This document shows, piece after piece, positions 1 to 60,349 of a stretch of 64,000 bases of DNA. Numbering within the stretch: the stretch's first letter is position 1; the number at the start of each line of letters is the position of its first letter. Under the pieces are notes generated by a model. The model did no database searches, was not told the origin of the DNA, and saw only the letters and a list, made by a program, of their open reading frames with translations. A program made the translations under genes and the position numbers. The DNA is from Salvelinus alpinus. Its lineage: Eukaryota > Chordata > Actinopteri > Salmoniformes > Salmonidae. Location: positions 14,204,612 through 14,268,611 of the forward strand of contig NC_092094.1 in assembly GCF_045679555.1 (NCBI RefSeq). The letters run 5' to 3'.

Positions 1-2177
1 TGGTTAGCAGATGTTATTTAGAGTGTAGAGAAACGCTTATGCTTCTAGAGCCGACAGTGCAGCAGTATCTAACAGATAATATCTAATAATTCCACAACAA
101 AACCTAATACACACAATCTAGTAAAGGAATGGGATGAGAATATATAGGTATAAAATATATGGATGAGCAGTGACAGAGCGGCTAAGATGCAATAGATACT
201 AAAGAATAGATAGTGAAGGATACAGTATACAGTATATACATGAGATGAGTAATGTGAGATATGTAAACATTCTTAAAGTGGCATTATTATAAGTGACTAG
301 TGTTCCATTTATTAAAGTGGCCAATGATATCAAGTCTGTGTGTAGGCAACAGCCTCTCTGTGCTAGTGGTGGCTGTTTAACAATCTGATGGCCTTGATAT
401 AGAAGCTGTTTTTCAATCTCTCTGTCCCAGCGTTGATACACCTGTACTGACATCGCCTTCTGGATGGAAGCGGGGTGATCAGGTAGTGGCTCGGGTGGTT
501 ATTGTCCTTGATGATCTTTTTTGCCTTCCTGTGACATCGGGTGTTGTAGGTGTCCTGGAGGGCAGGTAGTTTGCCCCTAGTGATGCGTTGTGCAGATCAC
601 ACTACCCTCTGGAGAGCCTTGCAGTTGTGGGCGGTGCAGTTGCCGTTCCAGGCGGTGATACAGCCCGACAGGATGCTCTCAATTGTGCACCTATAAAAGT
701 TTTAGATGACAAGTCACATTTTTTCAGCCTCCTGAGGTTGAAGAGGCGCTGTTGCGCCTTCTTCACCACACTGTCTGTGTGCGTGGAACATTTCAGTTTG
801 TCGGTGATATGTACACAGAGGAACTTCTCCGCTCCTGTCCTGTTGATGTGGATAGGGAAATACAGAATAGTTTACCTTTGTTGTACCACAATTATAGACG
901 CTATCCCTTTGCTGTTTCCTGAAGTCCACGATCATCTATTTTGTTTTGCTGACATTGAGGGAGAGGTTATTTTCCTGTCACCACACTCCAAGGGCCCTCA
1001 CCTCCTCCCTGTAGGCCGTCTCGTCGTTGTTGGTAATGAAGCCTACCACTGTAGTGTCGTCTGCAAACTTGATGATTGAGTTGGAGGCTGGCATTGGCCA
1101 TGCAGTCATGGGTGAACAGGGAGTACAGGAGAGGGCTGAGAATGCACCCTTGTGGGGCCCCAGTGATGAGGATCAGCGGAGTGGAGATGTTGTTTCCTAC
1201 CTTCACTAACTGGGGGCTGCCCGTCAGGAAGTCCAGGACACAAATGCACAAGGCGGGGTCGAGACCCAGTGTCTCGAGCTTAATGATGAGTTTGGAGGGT
1301 ACTATGGTGTTGAATGCTGAGCTGTAGTCAATGAACAGCATTCTTACATAGGTATTCCTCTTGCCCAGATGGGATAGGGCAGTGTGATAGCGATTGCATT
1401 GTCTATGGACCTATTGGGGCGGTAAGCAAATTGGAGTGGGTCTAGGTTATCAGGTAGGGTGGAGGTGATATGATCCTTGACTATTCTCTCAAAGCACTTC
1501 ATGATGACGGAAGTGGGTGCTACGGGGCGATAGTCATTTAGTTCAGTTACCTTTGCCTTATGGAGGTCATGTTTCCCGTCGCCTTGCCATGATTAAATGC
1601 GGTGGTACGTGCTTTCAGTTTTGCACGAATGCTTCCATCAATCCACGGTTTCTGGTTAGGGAAGATTTTAACAGTGACAGTGGGTACAACATCTCCTATA
1701 CACTTCCTTTTTAAACTCGCTCACCGAGTCAGCGTATACGTCAATGTTATTGTCTGAGGCTATCCAGAACATATCCCAGTCCACGTGATCGAAGCAATCT
1801 TGAAGTGTGTAATCCAATTGGTCAGACCAGCATTGGATAGACCTAAGCATGGGCACTTCCTGTTTTAGTTTCTGCTTATAGGAGGGGAGCAACAAGATGG
1901 AGTCATGGTCAGATATGCCGAAGGGAGGGCGGGGTAGGGCCTTGTATGTATTGCGGATGTTAGAGTAGCAGTGGTCGAGTGTGTTACTCGCTCGTGTACT
2001 GCAATCGACATGCTGATAGAATTTAGGTAGCCTTGTTCTCAGATTAGCTTTGTTAAAATCCCCAGCTACAATAAATGCAACCTCAGGATATATGGTTTCC
2101 AGTTTGCATAAAGTCCAGTGAAGTTCCTTGACGGCTGTCTTGGTATCCGCTTGCGCAGTGGTGTGGACTCGAGTCAC
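1..2177 (-). mobile_element. LINE copy A (Rex1/CR1-like, Jockey superfamily), decayed
   Basis: Minus-strand fragments occur in order. Endonuclease C-terminus at 1668-2177 (VAGDFNKAN; ISDHDSILL). RT at 967-1341 ([35 protein letters not shown]). Then a frameshifted FADDT region and the post-RT domain (750-520). The 3' UTR runs to base 1 and matches copy B (48612-51128), so the element probably ends just outside the window. Relative to copy B it lacks about 450 bp between endonuclease and RT, near 1555-1567. Stops and frameshifts make it dead. The clade is judged by motif style; L2-like alternatives cannot be excluded. Confidence 0.85.
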
Positions 2178-2335
2178 ATAACTTGGACTCGAATCAGATT
2201 CGAGTCACAAATATGATGACTTGCAATTCGACTTTGACATTAACCCCAATGACTCGTGACTTAACTTGAACCTGAGCCTTTTGACTCGACCTGACTTGAT
2301 ACCCTCCCCAAGCCCAAATATAAAACATTATGCTA
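2178..2335. other. Short GACTCGAGTCA-rich segment between LINE A and minisatellite
   Basis: About 150 bp contains repeated near-palindromes related to GACTCGAGTCA. It looks like a dispersed repeat, but I cannot name it. No coding sign. Confidence 0.35.
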
Positions 2336-3893
2336 TTCTGGATGCTCGATGTAACGCTGAGCCGGATGCTGAATGTATCTGAGCTGGATGCTGGATATAG
2401 GTCTGAGCTGGATGCTGGATGTAACTCTGAGCCAGATGCTGGATGTAACTCTGAGCCTGATGCTGGATGTAACTCTGAGCTGGATGCTGGATGTAAATCT
2501 GGATTTAACTCTGAGCTGGATGCTGGATGTAACTCTGAGCCGGATGCCGGATGTAACTCTGAGCCTGATGCTGGATGTAACTCTGAGCAAGATACTGGAT
2601 GTAACTCTGAGCAAGATACTGGATGTAACTCTGAGCAAGATGCTGGATGTAACTCTGAGCAAGATACTGGATGTAACTCTGAGCAAGATACCGGATGTAA
2701 CTCTGAGCAAGATACTGGATGTAACTCTGAGCAAGATACCGGATGTAACGCTGAGCAAGATGCCGGATGTAACTCTGAGCCGGATGCCGGATGTAACTCT
2801 GAGCTGGATGCCGGATGTAACTCTGGATTTAACTCTGAGCTGGATGCCAGATGTAACTCTGAGCCGTTTGCCGGATGTAACTCTGAGCCGGATGCTGGAT
2901 GTAACTCTGAGCTGGATGTAACTCTGAGCAAGATACTGGATGTAACTCTGAGCAAGATACTGGATGTAACTCTGAGCAAGATACTGGATGTAACTCTGAA
3001 CAAGATACTGGATGTAACTCTGAGCAAGATGCTGGATGTAACTCTGAGCAAGATGCTGGATGTAACTCTGAGCCAGATGCTGGATGTAACTCTGAGCCAG
3101 ATGCTGGATGTAACTCTGAGCAAGATGCTGGATGTAACTCTGAGCCAGATGCTGGATGTAACTCTGAGCCGGATGCCGGATGTAACGCTGAGCCGGATGT
3201 AACGCTGAGCCGGATGCCGGATGTAACTCTGAGCTGGATGCCGGATGTAACTCTGAGCTGGATGCCGGATGTAACTCTGAGCCAGATGCTCGATGTAACG
3301 CTGAGCCGGATGCTGAATGTATCTGAGCCAGATGCTCGATGTAACGCTGAGCCGGATGCTGAATGTATCTGAGCTGGATGCTGGATATAGGTCTGAGCTG
3401 GATGTAACTCTGAGCTGGATGTAACTCTGAGCAAGATACTGGATGTAACTCTGAGCAAGATACTGGATGTAACTCTGAGCAAGATACTGGATGTAACTCT
3501 GAACAAGATACTGGATGTAACTCTGAGCAAGATGCTGGATGTAACTCTGAGCCAGATGCTGGATGTAACTCTGAGCCTGATGCTGGATGTAACTCTGAGC
3601 CTGATGCTGGATTTAACTCTGAGGCTGATGCTGGATGTAACTTTGCGCCAGATGCTGGATGTAACGCTGAGCCGGATGCTGAATGTATCTGAGCTGGATG
3701 CTTGATGTAACGCTGAGCCGGATGCTGAATGTATCTGAGCCGGATGCAACTCTGAGCTGGATGCAGGATGTAACTCTGAGCTGGATGCTGGATGTAACTC
3801 TGAGCTGAATGTTGGATGTAACTCTGAGCTGAATGTTGGATGTAACTCTGGATTTAACTCTGAGCCGGATGCTGGATGTAACTCTGAGCTGTA
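2336..3893. repeat. 24-bp minisatellite, about 65 units
   Basis: Tandem units have the consensus GGATGTAACTCTGAGCMRGA followed by TRCT. The period of 24 bp is a multiple of three, so several frames stay open on both strands (reading as CNSEPDAG, SELHPASG or LRVTSSIL repeats). These are not genes. Longer blocks are themselves repeated: the run around 2345-2420 recurs near 3292-3400. Some units are truncated or extended, as at 2490-2515 and 2820-2845. Confidence 0.97.
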
Positions 3894-4412
3894 CAAGGCT
3901 CTATGTGATCTCTAGTCTGCTTTAAGTGATTTTGAAAAAACTATTATTGACTTTAAATTAGTATTGAACGTGGGAAAAACGAAGTATATGTTGTTTTCCG
4001 GACCGCATAAAAAAATGACACAAACTATGGTGCACTGAGATTGTGTCCATGCTTACAAATAACTGGGCATCTGGATAGACAACGGGCTGTCTTTTAGAAG
4101 GCATATTGATGAGTTAGTGAAGAAATTAAGAATAAAAACGGGCTTCTTCTATATAAATATGTCCTGCCACTCATTTAACCGTAGAAAGAAGGTCATTCAA
4201 TCGACGTTCCAGCCGGTTCTAGACTATGGTGACATCATCTATATGAATGCAGATGCCGCTTCATTAAAGCCATTAGATGCAGTTCACCATAGCACTCTTC
4301 GTTTTATTACGGGCGACAAATTCAGTACACATCATTGCATTCTTTACCAAAAAGTAGGCTGGCCCTCTTTGAAGTCATATGTTGATCATCATCAAGCTGG
4401 TATGGTATCCAA
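3894..4412 (+). pseudogene. LINE reverse-transcriptase 3' fragment (CR1/Jockey-like)
   Basis: The translation includes VLNVGKTKYMLFSGPHKK, RHIDELVKKLRIKTGFF, QPVLDYGDIIYMNADAA and LDAVHHSTLRFITG. This is the post-YADD/thumb part of a fish LINE RT. A related fragment lies at 31990-32605 on the other strand. Internal stops near 3915 and 4038 break it. It begins directly after the minisatellite. Confidence 0.7.
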
Positions 4413-4448
4413 ATGGTATCCATCATCATCATCATCATCGTCATCAAG
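4413..4448. repeat. (ATC)n microsatellite
   Basis: A short run of CAT/ATC triplets, slightly interrupted (CATCGTCATC), lies at the end of the LINE fragment. Confidence 0.8.
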
Positions 4449-5142
4449 CTTTGATGATTTGAATCAGGTGTGTAGTGCTAAGGGTCCCCAGGAACAGGGT
4501 TGAGAAGCACTATTTAGAAGAATAGCCCTTTATCAGCGAAGTTGATCAATTGCAGAAATAATGTGCAATGTCAAGCTGACTAGTACATATAATATACACA
4601 CTAGCATATTACTAAGTATACATCACTTAATACTATGTAGTGAACGAGTTTGGATATTGGGAGAGTTTCTTTTTTTTTGTGTTTCAGGTTCAACAAGCTT
4701 CAGTTAGTTGGCGGACGCCTTCTTTTCACAAAGATTTTGTTGATAAGGCACATTCATCTTTGAGGTATATGACAACAAACATAACAAAATGAAATTGACA
4801 AAGGACCAGTCTTGACTTAAATATGTAATTCATATGCATTTACGAATTCTCCTTCGCTTCCAGTGTAATGGAATGTAATTGCATTCGATTTTGACAAATA
4901 AGAGAGAAGAGCACCAGGTGTGGGACAGTTCCAAGTCTGTACCCACCTCCCTGTGTTATGATGCCATTGGCAGTAAAGCCACAGCTGCTGGCAGACTCAG
5001 TCTAAAAGTGTGGTGGAGAATGCTAATGGTGCTAACAGTGTGCTAATCACAAGTTCTTTGTTCTTTATTCTTCAGATCTCCATTAGTTGGCACCTTAGCC
5101 ACCGCTAGTCTACCTGGGGTCCAGTTAAGACTGGAGACATTC
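4449..5142. other. 3' flank of SLC23 gene, no recognised element
   Basis: The stretch has no supported ORF. Its part next to 5143 should contain the 3' UTR of the transporter. I see no family-level repeat apart from A/T-rich runs. Confidence 0.4.
5064..5069 (-). promoter_or_regulatory. Candidate polyadenylation signal of the SLC23 gene
   Basis: The plus-strand TTTATT reads AATAAA on the minus strand, 74 bp past the stop codon. It is the nearest canonical hexamer downstream of the last coding exon. Usage is not provable from sequence. Confidence 0.4.
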
Positions 5143-53478
<48,336 letters not shown>

Positions 53479-53604
53479 CTGTGAATGACAAGGCAAAGAG
53501 ATTAGCATGAGACTGGATTAGCTTTATTCTCTGGAAGCTAATGTATTTCCTATGTAAGAGGGTTGGTTATGTTTCCACTTGCCACTGCAGAAATAAACTT
53601 AGTG

Positions 53605-54062
53605 TACAAAACATTGGAAACACCTGCTCTTTCCATGACATAGACTGGCCAGGTGAATCCAGGTGAAAGCTATGATCCCTTATTGATGTCACTTATTAAT
53701 CAACTTCAATCAATGTAGATGAAGCGAAGCAGACAGGTTAAATAAAGATTTTTAAGCCTTGAGACAATTGCGAAATGGATGGTGTACAGTATGTGTGCCA
53801 TTCAGAGAGTGAATGGACAAGACAACATATTTAGGTGCCTTTGAACGGGGTATGGTACTAGGTGCCAGGCGCACTGGTTCGAATGTGTGAAGAACTGAAA
53901 AGCTGCTGAGTTTTTCCAGCGCAACAGTTTCCTGTTTGTATCAAGTATGGCCCACCACCCACTGGACATTGAGCCAACTTGACACAACTGTGGGAAGCAT
54001 TGGAGTTAACATGGGCCAGCATCCCTGTGAAACGTTTTCGCCATTGGTCATGCTTACAGATA
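53605..54062 (+). mobile_element. Deleted Tc1-like element (AGTGTACAAAACATTGG family)
   Basis: The left end AGTGTACAAAACATTGGAAA and CACCTGCTCTTTCCATGACA are followed by remnants reading [14 protein letters not shown] and SSCLSSQ-type text in broken frame. The transposase core and right end are missing. Confidence 0.65.
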
Positions 54063-54758
54063 GGGGGCGATTGCAAGCTTCAATTTATCCCAGTCTGATA
54101 TTGACATGCAAGTGGTAGGTCACGTTCTAAAATCGTGCATTCTAATTACGTATTTACAATGTATACGAGTTCACTATGTACATGTCCTGATGTATATACA
54201 GTGCCTTCAGAAAGTATTCCCACCCCTTTACTTTTTCCACATTTTGTTGTGTTGTTACAGCCTGAATTTCTATTGTATTGAGATTTTGTGTCGTCGATCT
54301 ACACGTCGATCTACACACAATAATGTCAACGTGGAATTTTGTTAGTATAATTTTTTTTTATTAATACAAAATTAAAAGCTGAAATTTCTTGAGTCAATAA
54401 GTATTGAATCCCTTTTTCATGGTAAGCCTAAATAAGTTGAGGAGTAAAAATGTGCTTAACAAATCACATGATAAGTTGCATGAACTCATTCCGTGTTCAA
54501 TAATAGTGGTTAAGATGATTTTTGAATAACTACCCCATCTTTGTACCCCACACATACAATTATCTGTAAGGTCCCTCAATCAAGTAGTGAATTTCAAGCA
54601 CAGATTCAACAACAAAGACCAGGGAGGTTTTTCAATGCCTCGCAAAGAAGGGCACCGATTGGTAGATGTGTTAAAAAAATGTAAAGAATAAGTAGACGCT
54701 GAATGTCCCTTTGAGCATGGTGAAGTTATTAATTAGGCCTTGGATGGTGTATCAATAC

Positions 54759-54948
54759 GGGGCGGCAGGTAGCCTAGTGGTTAGAGCTTTGGACTAGTAA
54801 CCGAAATGTTGCAAGATCAAATCCCTGAGCCGACAAGTTAAAAATTTGTCGTTCTGCCCCTGAACAAGGCAGTTAACCCACTGTTCCTAGGATGTCATTG
54901 TAAATAAGAATTTGTTCTTAACTGACTTGCCTAGTTAAATATAAAATA
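54759..54948 (+). mobile_element. HpaI-like tRNA-derived SINE
   Basis: It begins GGGGCGGCAGGTAGCCTAGT (box A) with AAGATCAAATCCC (box B) and ends ACTGACTTGCCTAGTTAAAT with an A-rich tail. The 5-bp repeat AATAC flanks it (54754-54758; 54949-54953). Confidence 0.92.
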
Positions 54949-55484
54949 AATACACCTAGTCACTACAAAGATACAGGTGTCCTTCCTATCTCAGTTGTCA
55001 AAGAGGAAGTAAACTGCTTTGGGATTTGACCAATGTGGATTTTAAAATAGTTACAGAGTTTAATGGTTGTAATATGAGAAAACTGAGGATGGATCAACAA
55101 CATTGTAGTTACTCCACAATACTAACATAAATGACAGAGTGAAAAGAAGGAAGCATATACAGTACATTCTGTTTGCAACAAGGCACTTAAGCAATACTGA
55201 ACAAAATATTGTGCAAAGAAATTAACTTTTTGTCCTGAATATGAAGTGTTATGTTTGGGGCAAATCCAACACAACAAATCACTGAGTACCACTCTTCATA
55301 TTTTCAAGCATAGTGCTGGCTGCATTATGTTATTGGTATGCCTGTCATCGGCAAGGACTAAGGAGTTTTTTTAGGATAAAAAGAAAAAGGAATACAGGTA
55401 TAAGTACAGGCAAAATCCCAGAGGAAAACCTGGTTCAGTCTGCTTTCTAACAAATTAACACTGGAGTTGCTTACCAAGACAACA

Positions 55485-55918
55485 TTGATACCGGAGCGCC
55501 AAGTCTAGGACCAAAAGGCTCCTTAACAGCTTCTACCCCCAAGCCACAAGACTGCTGAACAATTCATAAAATGGCCACCGGACTATTACAGTTTTGTATA
55601 CTGCTGTTACTCGCTGTTTATTATCTATGCATAGTCACTTCACCCCTACCTACATGTACAAATTACCTCTAACCTGTACCCCCGCACACTGACTCGGTAC
55701 CAGTACCCCCTGTATATGTTCTCATTGTTGTTAGGTTATTGTGTTACTTTTATAATTTTTTACTTGAGTTTATTTGGTAAGTATTTTCTTAACTCTTCTT
55801 CAACTGCACTGTTGGTTAAGGGCTTGTAAGTAAGCATTTCACAGTAAGGTTTACACTTGTTGTATTCGGTGCATTGTGACAAATAAAGTTGGATTTTATT
55901 TGCTTTGATTTGATTTGA
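55485..55918 (+). mobile_element. Rex1-like LINE 3' end nested in Tc1
   Basis: The sequence from ACCGGAGCGCCAAGTCTAGG to GATTTGATTTGA is the same 3' segment as in LINE C (14960-15405). It includes the GTAAGCATTTCAC motif near the end. It is a strongly 5'-truncated insertion. Confidence 0.9.
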
Positions 55919-56345
55919 ATGTTCCTGAGTGACCTAGTTACAGTTTTGACTTAATTCGGTTGTGGCAAGAATTGAAAATGGCTGTCTAGAAATGGTCAAC
56001 AATCAACTTGACAGAGCTTGAAGGATAAGAAATAATGGGCAAATATAGTACAATCTAGGTGTGCAAGGCTCTTACCCCAAAAGACTAACAGCAGAAATCA
56101 ACACCGAAGGTGCTTCTATAAAGTATTGACTCAGGGGTCTTAATAATTATGTAAATGAGCTATTTATTTATTAAATTATCTAGAAATGTTCAAACATTTT
56201 TAAAAACGTGTTTTCACTTTGTCATTATGGGGTATTGTGTGTAGATGAGTGAGAATTATTATTTTTTCAATCCATTTTGAATTCAGGCTGTAACACAACA
56301 AAATGTGGAATAAGTCAAGGGGTACTGTATGAATACTTTCTGAAG

Positions 56346-56447
56346 GCTTCGGAAATTATTCAGACCCCTTGACTTTTTCCACATATTGTTAGGTTACAAC
56401 CTTATTCTAAAATTGATTAAACAGTTTTTTGTCCTCATCGATCTAAA
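56346..56447 (+). mobile_element. Tc1-like inverted-repeat remnant
   Basis: CTTCGGAAATTATTCAGACC through TTGACTTTTTCCACATA is the left end of another Tc1 family, fused directly to the right end of the previous element. Confidence 0.75.
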
Positions 56448-57146
56448 CTCAGCAAAAAAAGAAACGTCCCTTTTTCAGGTCCTTGACTTTCAAAAATAAT
56501 TTGTAAAAATCTAAATAACTTCAGAGATTTTCAGTGTAAAGAGTTTAAACACGGTTTCCCATGCTTGTTCAATGAACCATAAACAATTATTGAACATGCA
56601 CCTGTGGAACGGCGGTTAAGACACTAACAGCTTACAGACGGTAGGCATTTAAGGGCACAGTTATGAAAACTTAGCACACTAAAGAGGCCTTTCAACTGAC
56701 TCTGAAAAACACCAAAAGAAAGATGCCCAGGGTCCCTGCTCATCTGTGTGAACGTGCCTTAGGCATGCTGCAAGGAGGCATGAGGACTGCAGATGTGGCC
56801 AGGGCAATAAATGGCAATGTCCATACTGTGAGACGCCTGAGACAGCGCTACAGGGAGACAGGACGGACAGCTGATCGTCCTCGCAGTGGCAGACCACGTG
56901 TAACACCACCTGCACAGGATTGGTACATCCAAACATCACACCTGCGGGACAGGTACAGGATGGCAACAACAACTGCCCTCCATCAGTGCTCAGACTGTCC
57001 GCAATAGGCTGAGAGAGGCTGGACTGAGGGCTTGTAGGCAACAACGTCGCCTATGGGTACAAAACCACCGTTGCTGGACCAGACAGGACTGGCAAAAAGT
57101 GCTCTTCACTGACGAGTTGCGGTTTTGTCTCACCAGGGGTGATGGT
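56448..57146 (+). mobile_element. Tc1-like element, 5' half (AAACTCAGCAAAAAAAG family)
   Basis: Left end AACTCAGCAAAAAAAGAAAC. Frame 56723-57007 (94 codons) encodes MPRVPAHLCERALGMLQGGM and the paired-type HTH TADVARAINGNVHTVRRLRQ with the RPRSGRPRVTP linker. Then NRLREAGLRACRQQRRLWV and LFTDELRFCLT (first catalytic Asp region) follow in another frame. It is cut by the LINE fragment at 57147; the right half is missing. Confidence 0.87.
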
Positions 57147-58567
57147 AAACAAATTCTCTGTAAACAAATTAACAATAGACTTTCAGCATACTTATTGAGA
57201 AGGGCACTCAACATGTACTGCACTGACACAAATAACTGATGATTGGTTGAAAGAAATTGATAATAATAAGATTGTGGGAGCTGTACTGTTAGATTTCAGT
57301 GCAGCCTTTGATATTATTGACCATAACCTGTTGTTGAAAAAACGTATGTGTCATGGCTTTTCAACCTCTGCCATGTCGTGGATTCAGAGCAATCTATCTA
57401 ATAGAACTCAGAGGGTTTTCTTTAATGGAAGCTTCTCTAATGTCAAACATGTAAAGTGTGGTGTACCGCAGGGCAGCTCTCTAGGGCCTCTACTCTTTTA
57501 TTTGTTTACCAATGACCTGACACTGGCATTAAACAAAGCATGTGTGTCCATGTATGCTGATGAGTCAACCATATACACATCAGCAACCACAGCTAATGAA
57601 GTCACTGAAACCCTTAACAAAGAGTTGCAGTCTGTTTTAGAATGGGTGGCCAGTAATAAACAGGTCCTGAACATCTCTTAAACTAAGGCCATTGTATTTG
57701 GTACAAATCATTCCTTAAGTTCTAGATCTCAGCTGAATCTGCTAATGAATGGTGTGGCTGTTGACCAGGTTGAGGAGACTAAATTACTTGGCGTTACCTT
57801 AGATTGTAAACTGTCATGGTCAAAACAAATAGATTAAATGGTTGTAAAGATGGCGAGAGGTCTGGCCGTAATAAAGAGATGCTCTGCAGGCTCTAGTTTT
57901 GTCTAATCTAGATTATTGTCCAGTCGTGTGGTCCAGTGCTGCAAGGAAAGACCTAGTTAAGCTGCAGCTGGCCCAGAACAGAGCGGCACATTTTGCTCTT
58001 AATTGTAATCAGAGAGCTGATATAAATACTATGCATGACAGTCTCTCTTGGCTAAGAGTTGAGGAGAGACTGACTGCATCACTTCTTCTTTTTATAAGAA
58101 ACAGTAATGTGTTGAAAATCCCAAATTGTTTGCATAGTCAACTTACACACAGCTATGACACACACAATTCTCCCACCAGACATACCACCAGGGGTATTTT
58201 CACAGTCCCCACATCCAGAACACATTCAAGAAAGCGTACAGTATTATATAGAGCCCTTTTTGCATGGAACTTCCTTCCATCTTATATTGCTCAAATAAAA
58301 AGAAAACCTGGTTTCAAAAAACAGATAAAGCAACACCTCGCGGCACAAAGCTTCTCTCTTATTTGACCTAGATAGTTTGTGTGTCTACATTGATATGTAG
58401 GCTACGTGTGCCTTTAAAAAAATGTAAGTAGTTCTGTCCTTGAGCTCTTCTTGACAATTGATGTTCTGTATTATGTCATTCTGTATTATATTTCATGTTT
58501 TGTGTGGACCCCAGGAAGAGTAGCTGCTGCTATTGCAACAGCTAATGGGGATCCTAATAAAATACCA
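57147..58567 (+). mobile_element. L2/CR1-type LINE fragment, 5'-truncated
   Basis: Frame 57247-57681: VGAVLLDFSAAFDIIDHNLL, CGVPQGSSLGPLLFYLFTND, SMYADESTIYTSA (YADD reads YADE). A stop follows ISLN..., then VEETKLLGVTLDCKLSWSKQ and the C-terminal frame 57899-58366 (NLDYCPVVWSSAARKDLVKL, DSLSWLRVEERLTASLLLF). The end is CCTAATAAAATACCAAAATA. Same family as 42541-47605. Confidence 0.9.
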
Positions 58568-58807
58568 AAATACCAAATACCAAAACTCCCTGCTAATGCA
58601 CAGTTATTTCCATGCTAACAGACTAATCATGAATCTACAACATACTGTTATCTAATGTGCCTCCTTGTGTCTATCGTCAGGTGTTTACATTTATTGTATT
58701 TTGTCATTGTTATGACATTTGATTACAAAATACCCAGTCTTATATTGACATGCATGCGACGAATCACGAATCTACAGCCATCAACATCCTGTTGTCCTGC
58801 ACATCTA
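58568..58807. other. Intergenic/intronic spacer, nothing recognised
   Basis: About 240 bp between the LINE end and the next Tc1 element. Confidence 0.3.
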
Positions 58808-60347
58808 CAGTGCATTCAGAAAGTATTCAGACCCCTTGACTTTTTCCACATTTTATTAAGTCACAACCTTATTCTAAATGGGTTTTTTTTAACTCAACAA
58901 TCTACACACAATATCCCATAATGACAAAGCGAAAACAGGTTTTTAGAAATGTTTGCAAATGTATAAAAAAAAATAGATACCTTATTTACATAAGTATTCA
59001 GACCCTTTGCTATGAGCCTCGAAATTGACCTCAGGTGCATCCTGTTTCCATTGATCATCCTTGAGATGTTTCTACAACTTGATTGGAGTCCACCTGCGGT
59101 AAATTAAATTGATTGGACATGATTTGGAAAGGCACACACCTGTCTATATAAGGTCCCATGATTGACAGTGCATGTCAGAGAAAAAACCAAGCTCCGAGGT
59201 CAAAGGAATTGTCTGTAGAGCTCTGAGACAGAATTATGTCGAGGCACAGATCTGGGGAAGGGTACCAAAAAAGGTCCGTAAGTACACATTCTCCCCAATT
59301 TTAATCTTGTCTCATCGCTGCAAATCCCCAACAGGCTCGGGAGGCAAAGGTCGAGTCATGAGTCCTCCGAAACATGACCCGCCAAGCCACGCTTCTTAAA
59401 ACACGCTCGCTTAACCCAGATGCCAGCCGCACCAATGTGTCGGAGGAAACACCTTTCAACTGACGACCGTGGTCAGCCTGCAGGCACCTGGCCCGCCACA
59501 AGGAGTCGCTACAGCGCGATGAGCCAAGTAAAGCTCCCCGTCCAAACCCTCTCCTAACCTGGCCACCTAAAGGACTCTCAGACCATGAGAAACTTGGTCT
59601 GATGAAACCAAGATTGAACTCTTTGGCCTGAATGCCAAGCGTCCCGTCTGGAGGAAACCTGGCACCATCCTTACGGTGAAGCATGATGGTGGAAGCATCA
59701 TGCTGTTGGAATGTTTTTCAGTGGCAGGGTCTGGGAGACTAGTCAGAATCGAGGGAAAGATGAACGGAGGAGAGAGATCCTTGATGAAAACAGAGAGATC
59801 CTTGATGAAAACCTGCTCCAGAGCACTCAGGACATCAGACTGGGGCGAAGTTTCACCATCCAACAGGACAACGACCCTAAGCACACAGCCAAGACAACGC
59901 AGGAGTGGCTTCAGGACAAGTTTCTGAATGTCCTTGAGTGGCCCAGCCAGAGCCCAGACTTGAACACGATCAAACATCTCTGGAGAGACATGAAAATAGC
60001 TGTGCACCCTTGCTCCCCATCCAACCTGATAGAGCTTGAGAGGATCTGCAGAGAAGAATGGGAGAAACTTCCCAAATACAGGTGTGCCAAGCTTGTAGCT
60101 TCATACCCAAGACTCAAGACTGTAATCGCTACCAAAAGGTGCTTCAACAAAGTACTGAATAAAGGGTCTGAATACTTGTGATATTACTTTTTTTTTATAT
60201 ATATTTGAAACATTTCCCTTTGTCATTATGGGGAATTGTGAGTAGATTGATGAAGAAAAACAACGATTTAATACATTTCAGTATAACGCTGTAACGTAAC
60301 AAAATGTTGAAATAGTCAAGGGGTCCGAGTACATTCCGAATGCACTG
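58808..60347 (+). mobile_element. Tc1-like element with nested SINE
   Basis: TA flanks (58806-58807; 60348-60349). Ends are CAGTGCATTCAGAAAGTATT and its complement-like GGAATGCACTG. The transposase N-terminus is largely replaced by an inverted SINE (59289-59570). The C-terminal catalytic half is open (59711-60181): FTIQQDNDPKHTAKTTQEWL and [20 protein letters not shown]. The NPIENLW box reads NTIKHLW, so the catalytic Glu is lost. A 20-bp direct duplication (GAGATCCTTGATGAAAACA) sits at 59776-59814. Confidence 0.9.
59289..59570 (-). mobile_element. tRNA-derived SINE body inserted in Tc1
   Basis: In complement it shares ACACATTGGTGCGGCTGGCA, TTCGGAGGACTCATGAC and CCCGAGCCTGTTGGGG with the SINE at 29768-30090. 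The insertion is accompanied by loss of several hundred bases of transposase sequence. Confidence 0.82.
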
Positions 60348-60349
60348 TA

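Larger units (their letters stand above)
54199..56345 (+). mobile_element. Decayed Tc1-like element with nested SINE and LINE 3' end
   Basis: It starts CAGTGCCTTCAGAAAGTATT after TA (54197-54198) and ends at CTTTCTGAAGGC (56345), without the final ACTG. The body matches the copy at 7416. It is interrupted by a SINE (54759-54948) and a LINE tail (about 55485-55918). The transposase is shredded. Confidence 0.88.

Noticed and set aside
2336..3893. CRISPR-like array
   Set aside because: Repeats are contiguous with no unique spacers, in vertebrate DNA; it is a minisatellite.
2194..3896. Long overlapping ORFs on both strands (SELHPASG, CNSEPDAG, LRVTSSIL repeats)
   Set aside because: All are readings of one 24-bp tandem repeat whose period is a multiple of three; no start context, homology or codon signal supports a protein.
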